Source of the DNA: Acidimicrobiales bacterium
Lineage (GTDB): Bacteria; Actinomycetota; Acidimicrobiia; Acidimicrobiales; Poriferisodalaceae
DNA: 48,552 nt
Reading direction: 5' to 3'
Assembly: GCA_009843525.1 (NCBI GenBank)
Contig: VYDH01000024.1
Span: 1 to 48,552 of the forward strand
Shown here: one piece after another, positions 17,357 to 25,888 of the stretch
Layout: each line of letters starts with the position of its first letter
How positions within the stretch are numbered: position 1 is the first letter of the stretch
The notes under the pieces: generated by a model
The model's input: the letters and a program-made list of their open reading frames with translations, nothing else
Database searches by the model: none
Told to the model about the DNA's origin: nothing
Program-made: the position numbers and the translations under genes

Positions 17357-17544
17357 GACGTCCCCCCGTTGCCAACGGCCCCGACCCACGGTTCCGCAGC
17401 GCGAAACTCAATTCGCTCTCCGTTGCATAGCAGGGCAACAGCCCAGACGCCATGGAAACGCTCGCTAGGTGCGGCGATAGGTGGATCTCGGCTACCGCCG
17501 TTTGCTCATCACATCAGCCTGCCGGAGTGGTATGTAGGAACTGT

Positions 17545-18228
17545 ATGACTTCGCTGCTGCATGACCCGGAGCTTGAGGCCTTGCTGGATCGGCTGCACGC
17601 CCAGAGCGACGCGCAGGCCTCCGAGACATCGGCGTTCTTCTCCGAGGCGCGGCGGCAGAGCGGCCGGGATCGGACCCAGCGCGGCTTCGACGACGGCATG
17701 CGCCAGTACCTCACTGACAAGCTCGTCGCGCTCGATCGCGACAAGGCAATGTTCTGCTACCAAGTCTGCCGGGCTCTGGGCGCTCGCCGGGTCGTCGAGG
17801 CCGGGACGTCCCACGGTGTTTCCACCCTGTACCTGGCTGCCGCCGTGCGCGACAACGGTCATGACGACGGGGTGGTGATCGCCACCGAGTACGAGCCGGA
17901 CAAAGCCGCCGTCGCCCGGGCCAACTTCGAAGAGGCAGGTCTGGCGAGCTGGATCGAGCTTCGGGAAGGCGATCTGCGCGAGACGCTGGTCGACTGCGGG
18001 GGACCAGTCGACTTCCTCCTCGTCGACATCTGGCATGTCGCTCTCGACGCGCTCGAACTGATCTCCCCGGCCCTGCGCCCCGGCGCGGTCGTCGTCACCG
18101 ACAACACCATCTCGTCCGCCGAGGGCTACCAGCCCTACTTCGAGTTCCTCAACGACCCCGCCAACAAGCTCCGCACGATGACCCTGCCCTTCTCAGGCGG
18201 ACTCGAGTTCACCGTCCGCATCGACTGA
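17545..18228 (+). CDS. SAM-dependent O-methyltransferase-like protein
   Basis: A 227-residue class I methyltransferase. Motif I is VVEAGTSHGVSTLYLAAAV, an acidic end of strand 2 is ATEYEPDK, and VDFLLVDIW is the post-motif strand. The N-terminal helical region is like caffeoyl-CoA O-methyltransferase relatives. TAGGAA about 6 bases upstream supports ATG 17545. It is divergent from the second Rieske oxygenase operon across about 190 bases. Substrate unknown. Confidence 0.8.
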   Translation: MTSLLHDPELEALLDRLHAQSDAQASETSAFFSEARRQSGRDRTQRGFDDGMRQYLTDKLVALDRDKAMFCYQVCRALGARRVVEAGTSHGVSTLYLAAAVRDNGHDDGVVIATEYEPDKAAVARANFEEAGLASWIELREGDLRETLVDCGGPVDFLLVDIWHVALDALELISPALRPGAVVVTDNTISSAEGYQPYFEFLNDPANKLRTMTLPFSGGLEFTVRID

Positions 18229-18345
18229 CCGCAGGCAACTCGTCGCCGTGTTCGTTGTACGACGCGATGAAGTCCGCTGCGACGCCGTCGAGGCTGTGCA
18301 GCGCCTCCTCAGCGGTTTCGCCCCACGCTCGGCGCCACGGTGCAC
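18209..18345 (-). pseudogene. Possible HicB-like antitoxin remnant
   Basis: The minus strand between the methyltransferase and the COG0523 gene reads [18 protein letters not shown], then IASYNEHGDELPA, and stops at 18209-18211. This resembles the second half of a HicB antitoxin, where GDTxEEAL and a final EPIP-like tail are usual. No start codon or N-terminal half is visible. It may be a decayed gene or a chance frame; the call is weak. Confidence 0.3.
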
Positions 18346-18351
18346 TCGGGA

Positions 18352-18376
18352 ATGGGAATCATTACCATCAACGGCA
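18352..18376 (+). promoter_or_regulatory. Fur/Zur-type box and leaderless promoter of the COG0523 gene
   Basis: ATGGGAATCATTACCAT at 18352-18368 is an imperfect palindrome with only one mismatched pair. It overlaps a TANNNT box, TACCAT (18363-18368), that ends 7 bases before ATG 18376. There is no ribosome binding site, so the transcript is probably leaderless and repressor binding would block the -10 region. Box sequence matches three others in the window. Confidence 0.7.
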
Positions 18377-19359
18377 TGGTTGATGAGCGAGTTCCTGTGA
18401 CGGTGCTGACGGGATTTCTCGGTGCGGGCAAGACAACGTTGCTGAATCACATCCTCACCGAGCAGCGCGGCAAGCGGATTGCGGTGATCGAGAACGAGTT
18501 CGGCGAGGTCGGCATCGACGACGCCATCGTCCTCGATGCCGAAGAAGAGATTTTCGAGATGAACAACGGCTGCATCTGCTGCACCGTTCGCGGCGATCTG
18601 ATCCGCATTCTCGGCAATCTGATGCGACGCAAGGACCGGTTCGATCAGATTCTCATCGAGACGACGGGGCTGGCCGATCCGGCACCGGTGGCTCAGACGT
18701 TCTTCGTCGACGATGAGATGTCAGCCCAGTTGCGGCTCGATGCCATCGTCACGGTGGTCGACGCCAAGCATCTGGTTCCGCATCTGGACGAAGAGAAGCC
18801 CGAAGGGGTCGAGAACGAAGCCGTCGAGCAGCTGGCGTTCGCTGATCGGGTCGTGCTCAACAAGATCGACCTCGCCGACCACAACGAGTTGGACGAAGTG
18901 GAAACCCGCATCCGGCAGATCAACCCACTGCCGTCGATTATCCGGACTCAGCACGGGAAGGTCGACCTTGATGCCATCCTCGAGGTCGGCGCGTTCTCGC
19001 TCGATCGTGTGTTGGCCGACGATCCCGAGTTCCTCGACCCCGATGCCGAACATCAGCACGACCTCAGCGTGACATCGGTGGGGATCGAAGCCGATGGCGA
19101 CCTCGATATCGACAGGCTGAATGAATGGCTGGGCGATCTCCTGCGCACGAAGGGAACCGACATCTTCCGCTCAAAAGGCATCCTGTCGATTGCCGGCTGG
19201 GACGAGCGGTACGTGTTCCAGGGCGTCCACATGTTGCTTGACGGCCAGCCTCAAGGGGTGTGGGCAGACGGCGAGGAACGACGCAACCGTCTCGTATTCA
19301 TCGGACGCAACCTCGACCGAGAGTCACTGGAGGCCAGCTTCAGGTCCTGCCTGGTATGA
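18376..19359 (+). CDS. COG0523 (CobW/Zn chaperone) GTPase
   Basis: A 327-residue metal-trafficking G3E GTPase. It has Walker [10 protein letters not shown] (13-21), the [10 protein letters not shown] switch region, the metal-binding CxCC motif [11 protein letters not shown] (Cys66, Cys68, Cys69), Walker B-type ETTGLADP and the guanine motif NKID. COG0523 proteins deliver metal to apoproteins; those behind Zur boxes are linked to zinc scarcity. ATG 18376 was preferred to an upstream GTG because the box and -10 lie between them. The WD40 gene overlaps its stop as ATGA. Confidence 0.9.
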   Translation: MVDERVPVTVLTGFLGAGKTTLLNHILTEQRGKRIAVIENEFGEVGIDDAIVLDAEEEIFEMNNGCICCTVRGDLIRILGNLMRRKDRFDQILIETTGLADPAPVAQTFFVDDEMSAQLRLDAIVTVVDAKHLVPHLDEEKPEGVENEAVEQLAFADRVVLNKIDLADHNELDEVETRIRQINPLPSIIRTQHGKVDLDAILEVGAFSLDRVLADDPEFLDPDAEHQHDLSVTSVGIEADGDLDIDRLNEWLGDLLRTKGTDIFRSKGILSIAGWDERYVFQGVHMLLDGQPQGVWADGEERRNRLVFIGRNLDRESLEASFRSCLV

Positions 19360-20378
19360 CCGACGCTGCGACATCACCCATCGCACAGTGGCGGGTGGAC
19401 GTCGACGACTACGTGCAGGTCCTCGAGGTTTGCCGGGACCGAGGCCAGGCGGTGGTGGGATCCCTAGGCGGTGACGCTGCCCTCATCGACGTCGACGACG
19501 GTTCGGCCACAGCGCTGGAACGCCATGAGATGGGAGTGCTGAGCGCTGCCTGGTCATCCGATGGCAGCCGCGTGGCGGTCGGGGGCCAGGACGGTTGCGT
19601 GCGGATCTACGACCGCACCGGAGCTGCTCAGGGCGTTGTCGACACATCGGCCTGGGTGACGGCACTGGCCTGGTCGCCGAACGCACCTGTGCTTGCGATC
19701 GGCGCGGGCCGGCACTTGCTCATCACCGACCTCGACGGCGCGCTTCTCCACGACTTCGACGACCAGCCTTCGACGGTGACAGCAGTCGCCTGGTCAGCCG
19801 ACGGCAGCCGCGTCGGCGCAACCGCATACGGCGGCATCGGTTGGCACGACGTTGTTGGACCACGGACCGGCCGCCGACGTCGCTTCGACTGGAAGGGATC
19901 GCTGCTGTCGCTGGCGATGTCTCCCGACGGGGCATGGGCCTGCGCAGGAGCCCAAGACGCGACCGTGCACCTGTGGCGGCTCTGGAGCGGCAAGGACCTC
20001 TCGATGTCGGGCTATCCGTCCAAGATCGAGCGAATCGGATTTCGCCACGACAGCCGATGGCTAGCGGTTGCGTGCCTCGGTGAGCTCACCGTTTGGGACT
20101 TCGGCGGCAAGGGACCTGCGGGCACCGCGCCGGCCGCTGCCTCCGGTCATGACAACCATATTGAGGACCTCGATTGGGATCCCTCCGGCAAGTCCGTCGC
20201 CACGGGGGGAGGAGATGGCCGCACCATTGTGTGGGCGGCCCCGACCCGCGCCGGTCAGGACCTGTCGCCGGTGACTGCGCTCGAGTCTGATGAGGCGACC
20301 AGCCGTCTCCGGTGGGTCAGCGAGGACTGCCTCCTGGTCGGTCGGGCCGACGGAGGCTTGGTCAAACTCGCTCTCTAG
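19356..20378 (+). CDS. WD40 beta-propeller protein coupled to the COG0523 GTPase
   Basis: A 340-residue protein of repeated WD40-like blades, for example [43 protein letters not shown] and [24 protein letters not shown]. No signal peptide or catalytic motif is seen, so it is a likely cytoplasmic scaffold. Its ATG overlaps the GTPase stop, which argues for a shared complex or metal-delivery role. It may be regulated by the same box at 18352. The gene ends 9 bases from the convergent esterase stop. Confidence 0.85.
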   Translation: MTDAATSPIAQWRVDVDDYVQVLEVCRDRGQAVVGSLGGDAALIDVDDGSATALERHEMGVLSAAWSSDGSRVAVGGQDGCVRIYDRTGAAQGVVDTSAWVTALAWSPNAPVLAIGAGRHLLITDLDGALLHDFDDQPSTVTAVAWSADGSRVGATAYGGIGWHDVVGPRTGRRRRFDWKGSLLSLAMSPDGAWACAGAQDATVHLWRLWSGKDLSMSGYPSKIERIGFRHDSRWLAVACLGELTVWDFGGKGPAGTAPAAASGHDNHIEDLDWDPSGKSVATGGGDGRTIVWAAPTRAGQDLSPVTALESDEATSRLRWVSEDCLLVGRADGGLVKLAL

Positions 20379-20387
20379 AAGGACAGC

Positions 20388-21023
20388 TCAGAGGACGCCG
20401 GCGAGCCACTCGCGGGCGTCGATCATCATTTCGATGGTCTGGCTGTGAGCCATGTCGTAGGCGTGGTGTCGCAGGTTCCACCCGCCATCGCCGAGAGCTG
20501 CGATCACCTCTTTGGGCTGTTCTTGGCCGATGAGGAGGTCGCGGGTTCCCCACTGGAAGAGCGCTGGTCGGCCGTCTCCGTTGGACAGGTCGAGGCTGAG
20601 CCCAGGCGCGCTCGGAAGACCGCAGCAAATGGCCCACACGCCGGCGTAGCGGGGCGCACCAACCCTGCCGGCGAGCGCCAGCGACAAGTAGCCGCCCTGG
20701 CTGAACCCGCCCACAATGCACCGCTCGAGCGGCACGCCGGCCTTGCCGGCCTCGTCTGCGATGAAGGATTCGAGCCTCTCGAGCGAGGGCGCGAACTGCG
20801 AGATGTCTTGTTCGAACGTCTCGAGGTCGATCGACCACCAGCCCGCGCCGTCGCCGTCGGGCATGTCGATCGGCCCCCTCGGCGCGATCGCAGTGAAGCG
20901 TTCGTCCGGGTCCACCAGCGGCACATACGACGCGAGGTGGTGCTGCTCGGCGGTGTAGCCGTGCATGAGGAAGAGCAGACGGTCGACGCCGTCGCGGTCA
21001 ATCCGGTACTGGGTCAATGACAT
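20388..21023 (-). CDS. Phospholipase/carboxylesterase-type alpha/beta hydrolase
   Basis: A 211-residue alpha/beta hydrolase of the carboxylesterase YpfH/LypA family. The oxyanion region is LFLMHGYTAE, the nucleophile elbow is GGFSQGG, the acid is in the QWGTRDLLI segment and the His in YDMAHSQTIEM. ATG 21023 was chosen; AGGAG lies 11 bases upstream. An in-frame TTG at 21032 lies too close to it. It is the last gene of a minus-strand run that continues upstream with the M20 peptidase. Natural substrate unknown. Confidence 0.85.
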   Translation of the reverse strand: MSLTQYRIDRDGVDRLLFLMHGYTAEQHHLASYVPLVDPDERFTAIAPRGPIDMPDGDGAGWWSIDLETFEQDISQFAPSLERLESFIADEAGKAGVPLERCIVGGFSQGGYLSLALAGRVGAPRYAGVWAICCGLPSAPGLSLDLSNGDGRPALFQWGTRDLLIGQEQPKEVIAALGDGGWNLRHHAYDMAHSQTIEMMIDAREWLAGVL

Positions 21024-21059
21024 GGAACGCAACGCTCCTGTGCTGTTCGTTCGGTGAAG

Positions 21060-22238
21060 CTATGCGCTCGGCGAAAATGCCGCACGGATCTCTTCGCGAG
21101 TGTCCGCGCTGGCCAGGCAGTCGACCATGGTGAGCGCCAGGGTGAGCGCACCGTCGATAACTGCCTGGTCGCCTTCCTCGCGACCCGTGTACACCTCGAA
21201 TTCCGGCGTGTGTATCGGGGTGCCCTCGGGAGCGACTTTGATCATCGGGTGGATGGACGGGACGGCGTAGCTGACGTTGCCCATGTCGGTCGATCCGACC
21301 ACCATCGACCCTTCCTCTGAGGGCAACGGGTGACGCCCGACATCCATGGCGTTGCGCACGTAGACGTCGAGCAGGGGGTGGTTGTCGATCATGTCGTAGA
21401 AGGGCGGATCGATCCACTCGGCCTGCATCTCGCACCCAGAAGCGTCGGCGCCTCCCTGCAGGCAACGCTGCACCCGCTCCTTGAGCGTTTCGAGGCTCGC
21501 CATCTTGTGGCTGCGCACGTACCACTCGGCGGCAGCGCGCGACGGCACGATGTTGGGCTTGTCGCCCGCGTCGGTGAAGATGCCGTGGATCCGCTCGTCG
21601 GGCCGAATGTGCTGGCGCAGCGCGGCGACCGCGTTGTAGCCGAGTACCGCCGCATCGAGAGCGTTGCGGCCCCGGTGCGGTGAGGCAGCAGCGTGGGCCG
21701 CCTGGCCGCCATAGGTCACGTGCAGCTGCTGGATAGCGATCGCATGGAACGTGCGGAGGTCGCGATCGGCGGGATGCACCATCATCGCCAGATCGACATC
21801 GTCGAAGGCGCCGCGGCGGACCATGAACTCCTTGCCGCCGCCGCCCTCTTCGGCGGGTGTACCGAGGATGGCGACCCGTCCGCCGAGAGCCTTGGCAACC
21901 TTCGCCACCGCGATGCCGGCGCCGAGCCCTGCCGAGCCGATGATGTTGTGACCGCACGCATGGCCGATCCCCGGGAGTGCGTCGTACTCGCACAGCACAG
22001 CGACCGTCGGGCCGTCAGCTGTGCCGACGCGAGCATCGAACGCCGTCGGCATGTCGTACGCACCACGGGTCACGTCGATCCCGTTGTCTTCTAACACGCC
22101 GGTCAGGGCTTCGTGGGCGTGGTGCTCTTCGAAGTTGAGTTCGGGGTTGGCGTGGATCGTGTGCGAGAGATCCAGCAGCGCCGGCGTGAGGCGCTCGATC
22201 TCGGCACGAACGATGTTCTTGGCATCCGCGACGTCCAT
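21060..22238 (-). CDS. M20-family amidohydrolase (AbgB/amidohydrolase type)
   Basis: A 392-residue di-metal amidase. Metal-site motifs are CEYDALPGIGHACGHN, GTPAEEGGGGK and a His in the VHPADRDLRT region; the dimerisation domain carries GGQAAHAAASPHRGRNALDA. It resembles p-aminobenzoyl-glutamate and N-acyl amino acid hydrolases. ATG 22238 matches where family members start (DAKNIVRAEIERL); GTG 22289, directly after the dehydrogenase stop, would add 17 residues. With the gamma-glutamyl ligase in the window, removal of a glutamyl or acyl group is conceivable but speculative. Confidence 0.88.
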   Translation of the reverse strand: MDVADAKNIVRAEIERLTPALLDLSHTIHANPELNFEEHHAHEALTGVLEDNGIDVTRGAYDMPTAFDARVGTADGPTVAVLCEYDALPGIGHACGHNIIGSAGLGAGIAVAKVAKALGGRVAILGTPAEEGGGGKEFMVRRGAFDDVDLAMMVHPADRDLRTFHAIAIQQLHVTYGGQAAHAAASPHRGRNALDAAVLGYNAVAALRQHIRPDERIHGIFTDAGDKPNIVPSRAAAEWYVRSHKMASLETLKERVQRCLQGGADASGCEMQAEWIDPPFYDMIDNHPLLDVYVRNAMDVGRHPLPSEEGSMVVGSTDMGNVSYAVPSIHPMIKVAPEGTPIHTPEFEVYTGREEGDQAVIDGALTLALTMVDCLASADTREEIRAAFSPSA

Positions 22239-22289
22239 GACGGCGAGATTACCCAGCCTCTCCGAAGCGGGCCGATCGTGCTGGCTCAC

Positions 22290-23477
22290 CTACATCGCCT
22301 GTTCGTACAGCGCATGGACTTCTTCCCGGCTCGGGTAGCGCGGCGTATTCAAGATGATGAGGTCGCGCAACGCGTCGGTGGTGAGCCCGTCGATGTCCTG
22401 CGTCTTGGCGCCGAGGTCACTGAGACTGCGGTCCGTTCCGACGGTCGCGGACAGCGTCTCGACCGCCTCGACGGCCGCCAGCGGGTCGCGGGCGACGCCG
22501 AGCGCTTGGCCCACGTCGGCGTAGCGATCGGAGACCGATTCGAGGTTGAAGCGCATGATGTGAGGGAGCATGGTGGCGAGCGTCTGCCCGTGGGCCGCGC
22601 CGAACGTGCCCGAGACGGGGTGACCGGTTGCGTGTACGAGCCCGAGCAGCGGGCCCGACGAGAATGCGCGGCCCGCGAGGTGGGACGCGATCTGCATTGA
22701 CGCCCGGGCCTGCACATCGCTGCCGACGGCGACGGCCTGGGGGAGCCACTGCCCGGTGAGCCGGATGGCCTGCAGCGCGAGGCCGTCGGCATAGGGGTTC
22801 GACGCGGTGGACGTGTAGGCCTCGATGGCGTGCGTCAGCACATCCATGCCGCACACCGCAGTCGCACCCGACGGCAGCCCGACGGTCAAGAGGGGATCCA
22901 GCACGACAGCGCGCGGCCGAACGTCGGGGTGGCTGAAGGTCAGTTTGCGATGGTCCTCTATCCGGGTGATCAGGCCGCCGCCGTTGGTTTCCGACGCCGT
23001 GCCGGAGGTGGTGGGCACGGCGATCGTGGGCACGCACGGCGCACTGGCCCGAGCCGAGGGCGCCAGGGTTGCGAAGTCGATCCGGTCGGCGTCGTCGAGT
23101 TCGGGCGAGAAGGCAAGCGACGAGTCCTCGATGCCTGACGGGGCTGCCATAGCGATGTACTTGCCGCAGTCCATGACGGACCCGCCGCCGACGAGCACCA
23201 TCACGACGTCCTCGGTGCCGAACCCTCGCAGCGACTCCACCCCGGCGGCGACGTTGGCATCGGTCGGATTGGGGTCGACGTCGTCGAAGACCGTCCACTC
23301 GAGGCCATCGGTTGTCAGCGCGTCGATCACCGTGTTGACGATGCCCGCGGCGCGCACGCCCGGGTCGCTCACCACGAAGGCACGGCTGCCGTGCGCCCGT
23401 ACGTGCTGGGCGAGCTCGGCGACGCTGCCCTCACCCACATGGGTGGACGGCATGGGTTCAAGCGTGTAGGTGCTCAT
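22290..23477 (-). CDS. Iron-containing alcohol dehydrogenase family protein
   Basis: A 395-residue group III alcohol dehydrogenase or maleylacetate reductase relative. NAD(P)-binding GGGSVMDCGKYIA is near residues 90-105; the metal site is built from the Asp of the DPLLTVGLP region, GMDVLTHAIEAY, HATGHPVSG and AAHGQ. GAGGAG 10 bases upstream supports ATG 23477. It overlaps the end of the GTP cyclohydrolase II gene by 20 bases and ends just where the M20 gene may begin, so the minus-strand run is one transcription unit. Confidence 0.9.
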   Translation of the reverse strand: MSTYTLEPMPSTHVGEGSVAELAQHVRAHGSRAFVVSDPGVRAAGIVNTVIDALTTDGLEWTVFDDVDPNPTDANVAAGVESLRGFGTEDVVMVLVGGGSVMDCGKYIAMAAPSGIEDSSLAFSPELDDADRIDFATLAPSARASAPCVPTIAVPTTSGTASETNGGGLITRIEDHRKLTFSHPDVRPRAVVLDPLLTVGLPSGATAVCGMDVLTHAIEAYTSTASNPYADGLALQAIRLTGQWLPQAVAVGSDVQARASMQIASHLAGRAFSSGPLLGLVHATGHPVSGTFGAAHGQTLATMLPHIMRFNLESVSDRYADVGQALGVARDPLAAVEAVETLSATVGTDRSLSDLGAKTQDIDGLTTDALRDLIILNTPRYPSREEVHALYEQAM

Positions 23478-24138
23478 CTGTCGGGAAACTCCTCTGCTGC
23501 TGTGACCACGCCGGGTCATGCCCGTTCGTGGTGGGAAGTTGATGGCCCAGTCGGCGGGCCTTGGTCTCGAGGTATCGGCGGTTGTAAAGGTTCGGCGCGA
23601 CAGCGAGAGGCACGCGTTCCACGGTGATCCCGTTCTCGCGGAGGCTGTCTGCCTTGTGGGGGTTGTTGGTGAGCAGCTCGACGTCAGTGATGCCGAGGTC
23701 ACGAAGGATCCAGGCCGCAGGCGCGTAGTCACGCTGATCGGCTTCGAAACCCAGCGTGGTGTTGGCGTCCACGGTGTCGAAGCCGGTGTCCTGGCACTGG
23801 TAGGCCCTGATCTTGTTGGCGAGCCCGATCCCGCGGCCCTCCTGATCGAGATAGAGGATCGCGCCGGCCCCTGAGGAGGTCACGTGTTGGATCGCGAGCT
23901 CGAGCTGCTGCCCGCAGTCGCACCGCAACGAGCCGAACACGTCGCCGGTGACGCACGAGGAGTGCATACGCACAGGAACCTTCCGACGCGAGTGCGGATC
24001 GCCGAAGACCAGTGCCACATGCTCGCCTACACCCTCTCCGATGTAGGCGAAGATCGTGAACAGGCCGTGCTTCGTCGGGAGTTGGGCCTCGCCGACCCGT
24101 TCCAGGGTGCGCGGGGTTTCGTCGGGTGCCGTGCTCAT
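23458..24138 (-). CDS. ribA: GTP cyclohydrolase II
   Basis: A 226-residue stand-alone GTP cyclohydrolase II, which opens GTP for riboflavin or related pathways. The zinc-binding cysteines are in SSCVTGDVFGSLRCDCGQQL (Cys62, Cys73, Cys75). Catalytic and GTP-binding motifs DQEGRGIGL, NKIRAYQ, LGFEADQRDY and LLTNNPHK are intact. No ribB domain is fused and no other riboflavin gene lies near. A Fur/Zur-type box sits 46 bases upstream in the divergent spacer. A zinc-dependent enzyme next to such a box may be a special-purpose paralogue. Confidence 0.92.
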   Translation of the reverse strand: MSTAPDETPRTLERVGEAQLPTKHGLFTIFAYIGEGVGEHVALVFGDPHSRRKVPVRMHSSCVTGDVFGSLRCDCGQQLELAIQHVTSSGAGAILYLDQEGRGIGLANKIRAYQCQDTGFDTVDANTTLGFEADQRDYAPAAWILRDLGITDVELLTNNPHKADSLRENGITVERVPLAVAPNLYNRRYLETKARRLGHQLPTTNGHDPAWSQQQRSFPTDEHLHA

Positions 24139-24183
24139 GGGGGTGTGTTTCGACTATGGAAACCGGACCGGGACTCTAACCGG

Positions 24184-24200
24184 AATGAGAACGGTTCCTA
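24184..24200. promoter_or_regulatory. Fur/Zur-type box between ribA and the divergent lipase
   Basis: AATGAGAACGGTTCCTA matches the reverse complement of the box at 28833-28851 at most positions and is partly palindromic (GAACGGTTC core). It lies 46 bases upstream of the ribA ATG and 58 bases upstream of the lipase ATG, so it could regulate either or both. Confidence 0.55.
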
Positions 24201-24257
24201 CGAGACTCAGCACGAAGGGCGCCGGTGTGCGGGGGTGCTAGAACCGCGCCCGTGCCG

Positions 24258-25046
24258 ATGTTCGCTGGGTCAGAGGGATCGATTCACTACGAGCGATGGG
24301 TGCCCGAAGGCCCCGCGCGCCGCATCGCGGTGGTGGTGCACGGCTACGCCGAGTACGCGGCACGCTATGGCCACCTGGCCGAGCGGCTGATGGCCGATGG
24401 CGCGGTGATCTACGGCGAAGACCACATGGGGCACGGTCGCAGCGACGGCGAGCGGGCGCTCATCACCGACTTCGAGCACGTGGTCGACGACCTGCGGACG
24501 CTCGTCGACATCGCGCAGGCCGAGCATCCTGGGCTGCCGGTGGTGATGATCGGGCACTCGATGGGCGGGCTGCTCACTTCGAGGTTTGCCCAGGAATACC
24601 CCGACGATGTCGCCGGCATCGTCCTGCTCGGCGCGGTGATCGGCGACTGGAACTGGGCCCGGGAGGTTCTGGCGCAGCCAGAGCTGCCTCCCGCCACGAC
24701 CGACTTCTCGGGCATGTCCCGCGACACCGCCGCAGTCGAGGCCTACGCCACCGATCCGCTCATCTACCGGGGCCGGTACAAGCGGCCCTTGCTTGAAGCC
24801 GAGGTTGTCGCCCTGGACCGATTCCAGGCCCAGGTCAGCACCCTCACCATGGGGGTGCTGTTCTGCCACGGCACTGATGACCCCTTCGTCGACTACCGCA
24901 CCTCGCTCGAGGCGGTGCAGTCGATGCCCAGCGAGGACAAAACCATCCGCCTCTACGAAGGCGCTCGCCACGAACTGGTGAATGAGACGATCCGAGACGA
25001 GGTGATCGATGAAATCGCCGCATTCGTTGGCCGGATCACCGCATAG
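24258..25046 (+). CDS. Alpha/beta hydrolase, monoacylglycerol lipase-like
   Basis: A 262-residue lysophospholipase/monoglyceride lipase type enzyme. The oxyanion motif is VVVHGYAEYAARY, the DHMGHGRSDG segment is diagnostic, the nucleophile is GHSMGG, the acid lies in HGTDDPFVDY and the His in EGARHELVNE. ATG 24258 gives the family-typical start; GTG 24225 is in frame upstream. It is divergent from ribA with a Fur/Zur-type box in the spacer, and the Fur-family regulator follows 52 bases downstream. Confidence 0.87.
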   Translation: MFAGSEGSIHYERWVPEGPARRIAVVVHGYAEYAARYGHLAERLMADGAVIYGEDHMGHGRSDGERALITDFEHVVDDLRTLVDIAQAEHPGLPVVMIGHSMGGLLTSRFAQEYPDDVAGIVLLGAVIGDWNWAREVLAQPELPPATTDFSGMSRDTAAVEAYATDPLIYRGRYKRPLLEAEVVALDRFQAQVSTLTMGVLFCHGTDDPFVDYRTSLEAVQSMPSEDKTIRLYEGARHELVNETIRDEVIDEIAAFVGRITA

Positions 25047-25086
25047 AGACGGCGTAGCACCTTCAAGCTGGCGCAACCGGCCTCGG

Positions 25087-25099
25087 TAGAATGTGCTGA
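25087..25099 (+). promoter_or_regulatory. Leaderless promoter of the Fur-family gene
   Basis: TAGAAT at 25087-25092 is followed by 6 bases and ATG 25099, with no ribosome binding site. This matches the spacing seen before udp, the mogA-type gene and vapB in this window and decides the start over GTG 25093. Confidence 0.5.
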
Positions 25100-25542
25100 T
25101 GGGCGAGCGACTCGCCGATACTCACGAATTGGTGTCGGCCCGCCTGAATGACGCCGGGCAGCTCTACACCAAGGGTCGGCGAGAACTCGTGGAGCTTCTC
25201 GTGCGCGCCGCTCGACCGGCGACTATCCCCGAGATGCTCGAGCTCCGGCCTCGCCTAACTCAGAGCTCGCTGTACCGCAACATGGCCGACCTCGAAAGCG
25301 TGGGCATCGTCCGGCGTGTTGTCGGGATCGATGACCCGACTCGTTACGAGTTCTCCGAGGACATCATCGGCCGTCATCACCACACCATCTGCACCGTGTG
25401 CGGCATGGTTGACGACTTCTTCATGCCCGCTGCGGACGAACGCAGCCTCGAGACATCACTCGACAAGGCGCTGGACACCAGCGGGTTCCAGCCGAGCACC
25501 CACCGGCTCGACGTCTTCGGAATCTGCCCCGACTGCACTTGA
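25099..25542 (+). CDS. Fur/Zur-family metal-dependent repressor
   Basis: A 147-residue Fur-family regulator. The winged helix spans about 20-85 (TIPEMLELRPRLTQSSLYRNMADLESVGIV). The metal region has GRHHHTICTVCGMVDDF (His93-95, Cys98, Cys101) and the C-terminal Cys143 and Cys146 (ICPDC), giving the four-Cys structural zinc site of the family. Its neighbours are a COG0523 GTPase and a metal-type importer, so Zur is favoured over Fur, but specificity cannot be read from sequence. It is the obvious candidate to bind the four related palindromes in this window. Its 3' end overlaps a convergent ferredoxin gene by 87 bases. Confidence 0.88.
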   Translation: MGERLADTHELVSARLNDAGQLYTKGRRELVELLVRAARPATIPEMLELRPRLTQSSLYRNMADLESVGIVRRVVGIDDPTRYEFSEDIIGRHHHTICTVCGMVDDFFMPAADERSLETSLDKALDTSGFQPSTHRLDVFGICPDCT

Positions 25543-25875
25543 CCTGCGGATGAAGACCTTCGACTGAAGGACCGGAGGCGGCGGCTGCGAGGCGCCGTCG
25601 GCAAGCCACTCGCACAGTGCATCAGTGAGCAGGGCGTCGTTGATGCCACCGAGCCACACCGATGACCCGTCGCCGCGGCGGACAATCACGACGTTGGAGT
25701 AGGCGCACTCGTCCACGCAGTCCACCACGCGAGCTCGAGCGACGGCCGAGATCGCGGCGGTCTGCCCATCGTGGTCGGTCTCGGGGTGCTTCCGCTCGGT
25801 CCCGCAGCAGCAACCGCGGCAGATCTGGACACGTATGGAGGCCGGGGAAGCCCAGCCGTTCGGCGCGGAATTCAT
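25456..25875 (-). CDS. Thioredoxin-like 2Fe-2S ferredoxin domain protein
   Basis: A 139-residue protein with cysteines spaced as in small thioredoxin-fold 2Fe-2S ferredoxins: VQICRGCCCGTERKHPETDH (Cys19, Cys22-24) and VDCVDECAYSNVVIV (Cys53, Cys57). It follows the ABC ATPase by 13 bases and is probably the last gene of the importer operon. A role in reducing an imported metal complex is inference. The last 29 codons are antisense to the Fur-family gene, so this tail may not be conserved. No good ribosome binding site precedes ATG 25875. Confidence 0.7.
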   Translation of the reverse strand: MNSAPNGWASPASIRVQICRGCCCGTERKHPETDHDGQTAAISAVARARVVDCVDECAYSNVVIVRRGDGSSVWLGGINDALLTDALCEWLADGASQPPPPVLQSKVFIRRSSAVGADSEDVEPVGARLEPAGVQRLVE

Positions 25876-25888
25876 CGCTCGTTGCCCA

